This document shows positions 35,229 to 42,351 of a stretch of DNA of 64,000 bases, one piece after another. The stretch comes from Saccharopolyspora thermophila (lineage in GTDB: Bacteria; Actinomycetota; Actinomycetes; Mycobacteriales; Pseudonocardiaceae), in the NCBI RefSeq assembly GCF_014646075.1, contig NZ_BMMT01000001.1, positions 124,001-188,000 on the forward strand, in the 5' to 3' direction. The notes under the pieces were generated by a model. That model saw nothing but the letters and a program-made list of their open reading frames with translations, was not told where the DNA came from and did no database searches. The position numbers were made by a program, and so were the translations under genes. Position 1 is the first letter of the stretch. Each line of letters begins with the position of its first letter.

Positions 35229-36079
35229 TTCCCGCCCAGTTCGACTACGTCGCGCCCGCCACGGTGGAGGAGGCCGTCGCCGCGCTGTCGGAGGCCGGGG
35301 AGGACGCCAAGGTGCTCGCCGGCGGGCAGAGCCTGCTGCCCGTGCTGCGGATGCGGATGGCCGACCCGCAGCTGGTCGTCGACCTCGGCCGGATCGCCGC
35401 GCTGCGCGGCGTCCGCGACGACGGCGACGCGGTGGTCATCGGCTCGATGACCACGCACCACGACGTCATGCGCGACCCGCTGGTGCAGCAGCACCTGCCG
35501 CTGATCGCGCTGGCCACCCGAACCGTCGCCGACCCGCAGGTGCGGCATCGCGGCACCTTCGGCGGATCGCTCGCGCACGCCGACCCGGCCGGTGACCTGC
35601 CGGCCCCGGCGCTCGTGCTCGACGCCGAGATGGTGCTGGCCGGGCCGTCCGGGCAGCGCTCGGTACCCGCCGCGGAGTTCTTCGTCGACTACTTCACCAC
35701 CGCCCTGGAACCTGGGGAACTGCTCGTCGAGGTGCGCATGCCGAAGTGGACCGGCTGGCGCGCCCACTACGAGAAGTTCAACCGGGTCGCGCAGGCGTGG
35801 TCGATCGTCGGCGTGGCCGCCGCGGTGCGTGTGGACGACGGCACCATCGCCGAAGCCCGCATCGGGCTGACCAACATGGGGCCCACGCCGATCCGGGCGG
35901 CCGGCGTGGAACAGGCCCTGGTGGGGCAACCCGCGACGGCGGACGCGATCCGGGCAGCGGCCCGGCACGCCGCCGAAGGCACCAGCCCCACCGCCGACTC
36001 CAGCGCGGACGTGGACTACCGGCAGCACCTCGCCGAGGTGCTGACCGGTCGCGCCGTGCTGGCCGCCGCGGGAGTCTGA
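35225..36079 (+). CDS. Mo-hydroxylase FAD-binding medium subunit (CoxM-like)
   Basis: 284 aa of the CoxM/XdhB family. FAD motifs are AGGQSLLPVLRMRMADP (about 32-48) and TVADPQVRHRGTFGGSLAHADP (seen as RHRGTFGGSLAHADPAGDLP). The C-terminal CO_deh_flav_C domain has FNRVAQAWSIVGVAAAV. It transfers electrons from the iron-sulfur clusters to an outside acceptor. The GTG at 35225 overlaps the large-subunit stop (GTGA). A strong terminator follows, so the structural operon probably ends here. Confidence 0.92.
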   Translation: MIPAQFDYVAPATVEEAVAALSEAGEDAKVLAGGQSLLPVLRMRMADPQLVVDLGRIAALRGVRDDGDAVVIGSMTTHHDVMRDPLVQQHLPLIALATRTVADPQVRHRGTFGGSLAHADPAGDLPAPALVLDAEMVLAGPSGQRSVPAAEFFVDYFTTALEPGELLVEVRMPKWTGWRAHYEKFNRVAQAWSIVGVAAAVRVDDGTIAEARIGLTNMGPTPIRAAGVEQALVGQPATADAIRAAARHAAEGTSPTADSSADVDYRQHLAEVLTGRAVLAAAGV

Positions 36080-36084
36080 CGGCA

Positions 36085-36116
36085 TGTGGGTGCGCGACCC
36101 CGGTCGCGCACCCACA
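36085..36116 (+). terminator. Terminator after the medium subunit
   Basis: TGTGGGTGCGCGACC (36085-36099) and its exact complement (36102-36116) form a 15-bp stem only 6 nt past the stop. It separates the structural genes from coxG. Confidence 0.8.
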
Positions 36117-36319
36117 CCCCGCGGTGATCCGAACGGGGTACCCGCGAGCCGTGCGGGCTGGGAAGCTGGTGGTGGACTGCTCGGGAGGACCACGACGCCG
36201 GGGCGGGAATTTTCCGGGGCGCACCGGCGTCGGGTAGGGCGGCCAGCCCGCGGGCAGCCTCGAAGAACAGCGGCCCTGAAGTCGGGGGCCGAGCTCGGTC
36301 GAACCAGGAGGACCCTCCA

Positions 36320-37126
36320 GTGCAGATGCAGCACCAGTTCAGCGTTCCGGTGCCGGTCGACGTGGCGTGGCAGGCGCTGCTCGACCCAGAGCGGGTCGCC
36401 CCGTGCATGCCCGGCGCCACGCTCACCAAGGCCGAGGGCAACGAGTTCTCCGGCTCGGTCAGGGTCAAGCTCGGCCCGGTCACCCTGCTCTACAAGGGCA
36501 CCGGCACCTTCAAGGAGGTCGACGAGTCGGCCCGCCGCGTCGTCATCGACGCCAGCGGCAAGGACTCGCGGGGCAGCGGCACGGCCGCCGCCACCGTCGT
36601 CGCGGTCCTCAAGGCCGAGGGCGACACCACGGCCGTCACCGTCGACACCGACCTGAAGGTCACCGGCAAGCCCGCCCAGTTGGGCCGTGGCCTGATCTCC
36701 GAGGTCGGCGGCAAGATCCTCAACCAGTTCGCCGCCAACCTCGCCGCGCAGCTCACCCAGGAGCCCGCGGCGGCCGCCGAACCCGCGGCGAAGCCGGAAG
36801 CCGAGGCCAAGCCCGCCGAGGCCAAGCCTGCCGAGGCCGCGAAGGCGGAGGCGAAGCCCGCCGCGGCCGGAGTCGAGGCGGCGGAGGCGAAGCCGAGCTG
36901 GCGGGTCACGCCCGCCGGCGGCGAGTGGTCGAGCACGGCGAAGGAGGAAGCGTCGCGCCGCGCGGACGCGGTGGTGACCGGCAGGCCGACGCCGTCGGAC
37001 GAGGCGATCGACCTGCTCGGCACGGCCGGTGCCCCGGTCCTCAAGCGCCTCGCTCCGGTGGCGGTGGGGGTGGTGGTCCTGCTCCTGCTGATCCGCCTCA
37101 TCCGACGCCGCCGCGCCCGCTCCTGA
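36320..37126 (+). CDS. CoxG-like SRPBCC protein with C-terminal membrane anchor
   Basis: 268 aa. An SRPBCC (START-like) domain fills residues 1-150: QHQFSVPVPVDVAWQALLDP, CMPGATLTKAEGNEFSGSV, GRGLISEVGGKILNQFAANL. An Ala/Glu/Lys/Pro repeat linker (copies of EAKPAEA, about 155-190) follows, then a C-terminal membrane helix VAVGVVVLLLLIRLIRRRR. CoxG proteins bring Mo hydroxylases to the membrane or carry quinone between enzyme and membrane, so this is the likely electron-transfer link of the upstream enzyme. GTG 36320 has AGGAGGA 7 nt upstream. The 240-nt gap containing a terminator implies its own promoter or leaky readthrough. Confidence 0.85.
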   Translation: MQMQHQFSVPVPVDVAWQALLDPERVAPCMPGATLTKAEGNEFSGSVRVKLGPVTLLYKGTGTFKEVDESARRVVIDASGKDSRGSGTAAATVVAVLKAEGDTTAVTVDTDLKVTGKPAQLGRGLISEVGGKILNQFAANLAAQLTQEPAAAAEPAAKPEAEAKPAEAKPAEAAKAEAKPAAAGVEAAEAKPSWRVTPAGGEWSSTAKEEASRRADAVVTGRPTPSDEAIDLLGTAGAPVLKRLAPVAVGVVVLLLLIRLIRRRRARS

Positions 37127-37148
37127 CCGCTCGGGGGCCCGAAGAAGG

Positions 37149-37181
37149 GGCACCCCCACCGAACAGCCGGCTGAGGGTGCC
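37149..37181. terminator. Hairpin between coxG-like gene and menC
   Basis: GGCACCC (37149-37155) and GGGTGCC (37175-37181) form a 7-bp stem between two convergent genes. It is a probable shared terminator. Confidence 0.55.
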
Positions 37182-37196
37182 TCTCAGGTGAGGCCA

Positions 37197-38177
37197 TCAG
37201 CTGGTACGGAGGGCGTTCACCCGCCTCAGACGGTCCAGCCACTGCCGTTGCACGTCCGCCGTCGGCGTCGCCGCAGCCACCAGCGCCGGGTCTGGCTGCG
37301 GCGGGCGCCGCAGCACCGGCAGGCGACCCTGCACGGGCAGCAGTGAATCGGCGACGACGTCGCCGTCGAGCAGCGCCATCGTGCCCAGGCCGCAGGCGAA
37401 CGGCAGCTCCGGCAGCGCGCCCGCCAGGGCCAACTGCGCGGCGAGGCCGACGCTGGTCTCCACCGCGGAGGACACCACGCACGGCAGGCCGCTGGCCTCG
37501 GCGACGCGCAGCGCGCGGCGGACGCCGCCGAGCGGGGTGGCCTTGATGACCGCCACGTCGGCCGCCCCGGCGACCGCGACCCGCAGCGGGTCCTCGGCCC
37601 GCCGGATGCTCTCGTCGGCGGCGATGCGCACGTCCACGCGGCGGCGCACGGCCGCGAGGTTCTCGATGGTCGGGCACGGCTGCTCGACGTACTCCAAGCC
37701 GTCGGCGGCCTTGTCCAGCTCCCGGATGCGCCGCACCGCCGTGTCGACGTCCCACGCCGCGTTGGCGTCCACGCGGATCGCGCCGCCCGGGCCGAGCGCG
37801 TCGCGCACCGCGGCCACCCGCTCCACGTCCTCGCCCGCCGACTGGCCCGGCTCGGCGACCTTCACCTTCGCGGTGCTGCACCCGGAGGCGGCGACGATCG
37901 CGGCGGCCTTGTCCGCCGGCACCGCGGGCACCGTGCAGTTGACCGGGATGCTGTCGCGCACGGGTTCCGGCCAGCTCTCACTGCACGCCTCCAACGCGGC
38001 GTGCAGCCACGGCACGGACTGCGCGTCGTCGTAGTCCTCGAACGGGCAGAACTCGCCCCACCCGGCGGGGCCGCTCAGCAGCACCCCCCGCCGCACGGTG
38101 ATGCCGCGGAAGCGGTTGCGCATCGGCAGCGCGTACACCCGCACCGCGTCCAGTTCCGCCAGGTCGATCGTCGCCAT
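37197..38177 (-). CDS. menC: o-Succinylbenzoate synthase MenC
   Basis: A 326-aa enolase-superfamily enzyme of menaquinone synthesis that dehydrates SHCHC to o-succinylbenzoate. Seen: the acid/base lysine pair in AKVKVAEPG, metal ligands Asp in RVDANAAW, Glu in YVEQPC and Asp in IAADESIRR, and the second Lys in VIKATPLGGV. RNRFRGITVRRGVLL and GWGEFCPFEDY are the capping-domain elements typical of actinobacterial MenC. ATG 38177. No other men gene is adjacent; menaquinone is the expected acceptor for a membrane-linked Mo hydroxylase, which makes the position suggestive only. Confidence 0.92.
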   Translation of the reverse strand: MATIDLAELDAVRVYALPMRNRFRGITVRRGVLLSGPAGWGEFCPFEDYDDAQSVPWLHAALEACSESWPEPVRDSIPVNCTVPAVPADKAAAIVAASGCSTAKVKVAEPGQSAGEDVERVAAVRDALGPGGAIRVDANAAWDVDTAVRRIRELDKAADGLEYVEQPCPTIENLAAVRRRVDVRIAADESIRRAEDPLRVAVAGAADVAVIKATPLGGVRRALRVAEASGLPCVVSSAVETSVGLAAQLALAGALPELPFACGLGTMALLDGDVVADSLLPVQGRLPVLRRPPQPDPALVAAATPTADVQRQWLDRLRRVNALRTS

Positions 38178-38283
38178 GGTCCGATCCTCGCAGCTCGACG
38201 TCACCACGGCGTGTCGAGGGCATGACGCGGTCCACCGGTCGTGACGGCACACCGAACGCGAGCGGCGCCGGGCGATGCCGCGC

Positions 38284-38877
38284 TCAGGCGACGCTGGGGC
38301 GCCCGAGGTCGAAGACGTCGACCTCGAACCGCGCCCACTGCTGGCGCAACGCCGTGACGCCGTTGTCCAGGATGTAGTTCAGCTCGCCGAGGGTCACCGG
38401 CAGCAGCGTGAACACCTGGAGCTGCTCGACGCCGTCCGGGTCGGTGAAGCGGGTGAACTCCGGCGGGAACAGCGGGTGGCCGCTGGCCAGCACGCCGTGG
38501 AACTCGGTGCCCGGCAGCAGCGGCTCCTTGTTGGGCACGATCTGGTCCGGCACCAGGTGGGTGCGCTGCTGCACCAGCAGTTCCGCGGTGAGGTCGACCA
38601 GGTGCCGCGCGGCCTCGGCCTGCTCCTTGTAGACCGTGCAGGCCAGTTCCTGGGCGGGGTCGGCGCCGAGCGGCTGAAAGCGCAGCCCGCTGCTGATCAC
38701 CGTGGTCAGGTGGTACTCGGCCTGGTGGAAGAACACCAGGCCGTAGCCGCGGTTGGTGCCGTGCACGTTCGGGGGTTCGGCCCCGGTCGGTGTCCCGGCG
38801 TGCCGTTCGAGGTTCTCCGCGAGTCCGATGAACCGGTGCGCGCCGCCCATCGCCGCGCGTTCCTGCTCGGTGGTCAT
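38284..38877 (-). CDS. Suppressor-of-fused (SUFU) domain protein B
   Basis: A 197-aa paralog of the SUFU protein at 28121-28678. Shared blocks in the same order: RGYGLVFFHQAEYHLTTVIS, SGLRFQPLGADPAQELACTV, LLPGTEFHGVLASGHPLFP, QLQVFTLLPVTLGELNY and the end DVFDLGRP. Function is unknown; bacterial SUFU proteins are sometimes immunity factors. ATG 38877 overlaps the stop of a 24-codon upstream frame (ATGA); a second ATG nine codons in is an alternative start. With copy A it brackets the Mo-hydroxylase cluster. Confidence 0.75.
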   Translation of the reverse strand: MTTEQERAAMGGAHRFIGLAENLERHAGTPTGAEPPNVHGTNRGYGLVFFHQAEYHLTTVISSGLRFQPLGADPAQELACTVYKEQAEAARHLVDLTAELLVQQRTHLVPDQIVPNKEPLLPGTEFHGVLASGHPLFPPEFTRFTDPDGVEQLQVFTLLPVTLGELNYILDNGVTALRQQWARFEVDVFDLGRPSVA

Positions 38878-38948
38878 CCGATCTCCAGTGTTGTCCGGGA
38901 CACACCCGGTCGGCGATCATGAGCGGGTGCCTGCGAAGTCTTGCTCAT
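38874..38948 (-). CDS. 24-aa leader ORF overlapping SUFU-B
   Basis: ATG 38948 opens MSKTSQAPAHDRRPGVSRT and runs 24 codons to a TGA that overlaps the SUFU-B ATG (ATGA). GGAGG lies 4 nt upstream of this ATG, whereas SUFU-B itself lacks a good Shine-Dalgarno. It may be a translated leader that couples SUFU-B expression. No homolog is recognised. Confidence 0.4.
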   Translation of the reverse strand: MSKTSQAPAHDRRPGVSRTTLEIG

Positions 38949-39121
38949 GACGCCTCCGCGTTGTGCGGGACACCCGCCCCTTGTCCTTGCGACGCCCGCG
39001 TCCGGCGCCGAATCGCCCCGGGCGGGACTTTCGCGCCCGGACCAGCAGGGCTTCGGTCGTGCGGGCGCTTCGTGCGTTCCTCGCAACGGTAGCGGCTGCC
39101 AGGCCCTGCTCGGGCACGATT

Positions 39122-39163
39122 GGGTGACGGCCGAACGGGGAAATCGCCCGGATGTCGTCACCC
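39122..39163 (-). terminator. Hairpin at the end of the XPB helicase gene
   Basis: GGGTGACG (39122-39129) and CGTCACCC (39156-39163) form a perfect 8-bp stem that starts at the helicase stop codon. Confidence 0.5.
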
Positions 39164-40819
39164 CACGTCCGGGATCGCCGGTCCCAGGAGATCATCGGCG
39201 TCCACGATCCGGTAAGCGTAGCCCTGCTCGGCGAGGAACCGCTGGCGGTGCGCCGCGTAATCGGTGTCCAGCGTGTCGCGCGCCACCACCGAGTAGAAGT
39301 GCGCCTGCCGCCGCTCGGCCTTCGGCCGCAGCAACCGGCCCAGCCGCTGCGCCTCCTCCTGCCGCGACCCGAAGGTGCCGGAGACCTGCACCGCCACCGA
39401 CGCCTCCGGCAGGTCGATGGAGAAGTTCGCCACCTTCGACACCACCAGCCGGTCGATCTCGCCGCGGCGGAACGCGTCGAACAGCGCCTCGCGCTCCTTG
39501 TTCTTCGTCGAGCCCTCCACGATCGGCGCGTCCAGCGCCTCGCCCAGCTCGTGCAGCTGCTCCAGGTAGGCGCCGATGACCAGGGCCGGTTCACCCGGGT
39601 GCCGGTCCAGGATCGCCTTGACCACCGGCGCCTTGGTGCGCGCCGTCGAGCACACCTTGTAGCGCTCGTCGGCGTCGGCGGTCGCGTACTCCAGGCGCTC
39701 GTTGTCGGTCAGCGTCACCCGGACCTCGATGCACTCGGCCGGCGCGATCCAGCCCTGCGACTCGATGTCCTTCCACGGCGCGTCGTAGCGCTTCGGCCCG
39801 ATGAGCGAGAACACGTCGCCCTCCCGGCCGTCCTCGCGGACCAGCGTCGCGGTGAGCCCGAGCCGCCGCCGCGACTGCAGGTCGGCGGTCATCCGGAACA
39901 CCGGGGCGGGCAACAGGTGCACCTCGTCGTAGACGATCAGGCCCCAGTCGCGCGAGTCGAACAGCTCCAGGTGCTTGTACTCGCCCTTGGAGCGGCGGGT
40001 GATCACCTGGTACGTGGCGATGGTGACCGGCCGGATCTCCTTCTTCTCCCCGGAGTACTCGCCGATCTCGTCCTCGGTCAACGAGGTGCGCGCCACCAGC
40101 TCCCGCTTCCACTGCCGGCCCGCCACGGTGTTGGTGACCAGGATCAGCGTGGTCGCCTGCGCCTCGGCCATCGCCGCGGCGCCGACCAGCGTCTTGCCCG
40201 CGCCGCAGGGCAGCACCACGACCCCGGACCCGCCGGCCCAGAACGACTGCACCGCCTGCTGCTGGTAGTCGCGCAGCTGCCAGCCGTTCTGCTCGAGCCT
40301 GATCGGGTGCGACTCGCCGTCGACGTACCCGGCGAGGTCCTCGGCGGGCCAGCCGACCCTGAGCAGCATCTGCTTGAGCCGGCCGCGCTCGCTGGGGTGC
40401 ACCACCACGGTGTCGTCGTCGATGCGGGCGCCCAGCATCGGGGTGATCTTCTTGTTCCGCAGGACCTCCTCCAGCACCGCGCGGTCCAGCGAGTTCAGCA
40501 CCAGGCCGTGCGCGGGGTGATGGGCCAGCTGGAGGCGGCCGAAGCGGCCCATCGTCTCCACGACGTCCACCAGCAGCGGCTGCGGGACGGGGTAGCGCGA
40601 GAAGCGCACCAGGGCGTCCACCACCTGCTCGGCGTCGTGCCCGGCGGCGCGCGCGTTCCACAGCGCCAGCGGCGTGATGCGGTAGGTGTGCACGTGCTCG
40701 GGGGCGCGTTCGAGCTCCGCGAACGGTGCGATGGCGGTGCGGGCCTCGTCGGCGAGGTCGTGGTCGACCTCCAGCAGCACGGTTTTGTCGGACTGCACGA
40801 TCAGGGGTCCGTCGGTCAC
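39158..40819 (-). CDS. XPB/ERCC3-type superfamily 2 DNA helicase
   Basis: A 553-aa bacterial XPB homolog. The N-terminal damage-recognition region (PLIVQSDKTVLLEVDHD) precedes helicase motifs: Q-like WQLRDYQQQAV, motif I LPCGAGKTLVGAAAM, motif II VYDEVHLLP (DEVH), motif III RLGLTATLVREDG, motif V RLVVSKVANFSIDLPEA and motif VI SRQEEAQRLGRLLRPK. These are 3'-5' ATP-dependent helicases of DNA repair. GTG 40819 is chosen at the conserved start; GGGAG lies 11 nt upstream. The Ssl2-like partner gene often next to it is here 13.7 kb away at 54499-56751. Confidence 0.93.
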   Translation of the reverse strand: MTDGPLIVQSDKTVLLEVDHDLADEARTAIAPFAELERAPEHVHTYRITPLALWNARAAGHDAEQVVDALVRFSRYPVPQPLLVDVVETMGRFGRLQLAHHPAHGLVLNSLDRAVLEEVLRNKKITPMLGARIDDDTVVVHPSERGRLKQMLLRVGWPAEDLAGYVDGESHPIRLEQNGWQLRDYQQQAVQSFWAGGSGVVVLPCGAGKTLVGAAAMAEAQATTLILVTNTVAGRQWKRELVARTSLTEDEIGEYSGEKKEIRPVTIATYQVITRRSKGEYKHLELFDSRDWGLIVYDEVHLLPAPVFRMTADLQSRRRLGLTATLVREDGREGDVFSLIGPKRYDAPWKDIESQGWIAPAECIEVRVTLTDNERLEYATADADERYKVCSTARTKAPVVKAILDRHPGEPALVIGAYLEQLHELGEALDAPIVEGSTKNKEREALFDAFRRGEIDRLVVSKVANFSIDLPEASVAVQVSGTFGSRQEEAQRLGRLLRPKAERRQAHFYSVVARDTLDTDYAAHRQRFLAEQGYAYRIVDADDLLGPAIPDVG

Positions 40820-40988
40820 GGGTGCGCAGCTCCCTCGGGTCGGACGGCTTTGTCGCAGGTGATCAGCGGTGCCCACGGGCAACGACCGGACTTCGGACCA
40901 GTATTCCACCGCTACTGTTATCACCTGTTCGGGTAATGCCGCGTCGGGGGTTCGGCTAAGTTGCTCATGAGCGAAAAACGGAGGAGTA

Positions 40989-41627
40989 GTGAGCTATCCA
41001 CCGCAGGATCCCTACGGTGCGCAGTCCGGCCCCTACCCGTCGGGTTCCTACCCGACGGGGCCGTACCAGCAGCCGGGCAGCTCGGACGACTTCTGGCGCC
41101 ACGTGGCGAGCAGCCAGCCCCCGACGCCGCCGAAGAAGAGCCACACCGGGCTCATCATCGGCCTGGTGGCCGGTGGCGTGGCGGTGCTGGCGGCGATCGT
41201 GGTCGTGGTTGTGCTCGTGGCCGTCAACAGCGGCGGCCGGATCGAGGCGGGCGACTGTATGTCGCTGGCCAGCGAGCGAGGCGGCGCGATGACCGCCGCC
41301 AGGTGCGGCTCGGCCGAGTCCGACTACCAGGTCGTCGAGGTCCACGAGGGCAGCAACCACGAGTTGTGCACCGACACCTACAGCAACGTGGTGGACGGCA
41401 GGACCTACTGCATCGTGCTGGACGTCAAGGTCGGTGACTGCCTGACCTCGTTCCAGGAGTCCGAGGAGATCCTGCCGCTCAAGCTGGACTGCTCCAAGGC
41501 CGAGGACCAGGTCACCAAGGTGGCCGCGACGGACGACGCCGAGAACACCTGCGACGAGGACGAGGGCTACTACGTCTTCAGCCGCCCGGCCCGCACGGTC
41601 TGCTTCGGCGACGTCCAGGGCGCCTGA
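40989..41627 (+). CDS. Cys-rich single-pass membrane protein A (LppU-like)
   Basis: 212 aa. A Pro/Tyr/Gly-rich cytosolic N-terminus (DPYGAQSGPYPSGSYPTGPY) leads to one membrane helix (GLIIGLVAGGVAVLAAIVVV, about 54-78) and an outside domain with eight or more cysteines in a repeated pattern (EAGDCMSLAS, AARCGSAESDYQVVEV, KVGDCLTSFQ, KLDCSKAEDQVTKVA). The two similar halves suggest an internal duplication stabilised by disulfides. It resembles actinobacterial LppU/SCO3897-type envelope proteins of unknown function. GTG 40989 has GGAGG 4 nt upstream and a TAAGTT -10-like box about 30 nt before. Divergent from the helicase gene. Confidence 0.65.
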   Translation: MSYPPQDPYGAQSGPYPSGSYPTGPYQQPGSSDDFWRHVASSQPPTPPKKSHTGLIIGLVAGGVAVLAAIVVVVVLVAVNSGGRIEAGDCMSLASERGGAMTAARCGSAESDYQVVEVHEGSNHELCTDTYSNVVDGRTYCIVLDVKVGDCLTSFQESEEILPLKLDCSKAEDQVTKVAATDDAENTCDEDEGYYVFSRPARTVCFGDVQGA

Positions 41628-41710
41628 CCGGTCGGCTTGCGAGCGCCCCGGTGCCCGCAGGCCGCCGGATCGGCTAGGTTGCGCGCCTAGATCGTCTCCG
41701 GAGGAGATCC

Positions 41711-42214
41711 ATGTGCCAGCCGCGCAGCCGGCTCGGGCGCGTCCTGTACGTGGGTGCGCTGGGCATCGGCATCGCGATCGCCCTTGTGGCGTACTTCAGC
41801 TTCCGCGCCGCGCAGTCCACCAGCTTCCGCGCCGCGCAGCTCACCACCGGGGCGTGCGTCAGCATCACGGACGTCGACACCGCCGAACCCGGGTGGGAGC
41901 GCGTCGGGTGCGGCAGCCCCGAGTCGGACTTTGTGATCGCCAGCATCACGTCGGATGCCCAGCCCTGCCCGCCGCCGTACGCCGCGGTCAGCCAGGACAC
42001 CACCGGCGGGGTGCGGTTGTGCCTGGTCCCCGACGTCGCCGTCGGCGACTGCCTGCGGGTGCCGGTGGCGGGTGTGCAGACCAAGGTGCCGTGCACCGAT
42101 CCGCAGGCGAACCGCACGGTCACCGCGGTGTCGACCGAGGCGGCCTGCCCGCCTGGTTCCGAGGCCACCGCCTACCCCGACCCGGCTCGCACGGTGTGCA
42201 CCGCGGTGCGCTGA
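41711..42214 (+). CDS. Cys-rich single-pass membrane protein B, paralog of A
   Basis: 167 aa. It has an N-terminal membrane segment (VLYVGALGIGIAIALVAYFS, about 11-30) and an outside domain sharing protein A's pattern: GACVSITDVD, RVGCGSPESDFVIASI, AVGDCLRVP, KVPCTDPQANRTVTAV and a final PARTVC, also found as ARTVCFGD in A. It lacks the long cytosolic N-terminus. A 24-bp tandem repeat after the helix gives SFRAAQST/SFRAAQLT. ATG 41711 has GGAGGAGA upstream. The promoter region (CGGCTAGGTTGC) resembles that of gene A (CGGCTAAGTTGC), so gene and promoter may have duplicated together. Confidence 0.65.
   Translation: MCQPRSRLGRVLYVGALGIGIAIALVAYFSFRAAQSTSFRAAQLTTGACVSITDVDTAEPGWERVGCGSPESDFVIASITSDAQPCPPPYAAVSQDTTGGVRLCLVPDVAVGDCLRVPVAGVQTKVPCTDPQANRTVTAVSTEAACPPGSEATAYPDPARTVCTAVR
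41798..41845 (+). repeat. 24-bp tandem duplication inside the paralog B gene
   Basis: Two adjacent 24-bp units (41798-41821 and 41822-41845) begin AGCTTCCGCGCCGCGCAG and differ at 2 positions. The frame is kept, adding eight residues next to the membrane helix. Confidence 0.85.
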
Positions 42215-42351
42215 CCGGCGCAGCCTGATCCGCCTCCCGTCGCATCCGGACAGTGACGAACGCTATCTGGTTCCGGCGCTGCCGATGTGATGTCGTGGCA
42301 GGGCGATCCCGCAGGTGAGCGGGGTTGTCCGCGCGATTGGGAGGGGATTCG

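Noticed and set aside
36117-36305. A short gene between the medium-subunit gene and coxG
   Set aside because: No frame with a ribosome site and typical codon bias; best read as a terminator plus the coxG leader.
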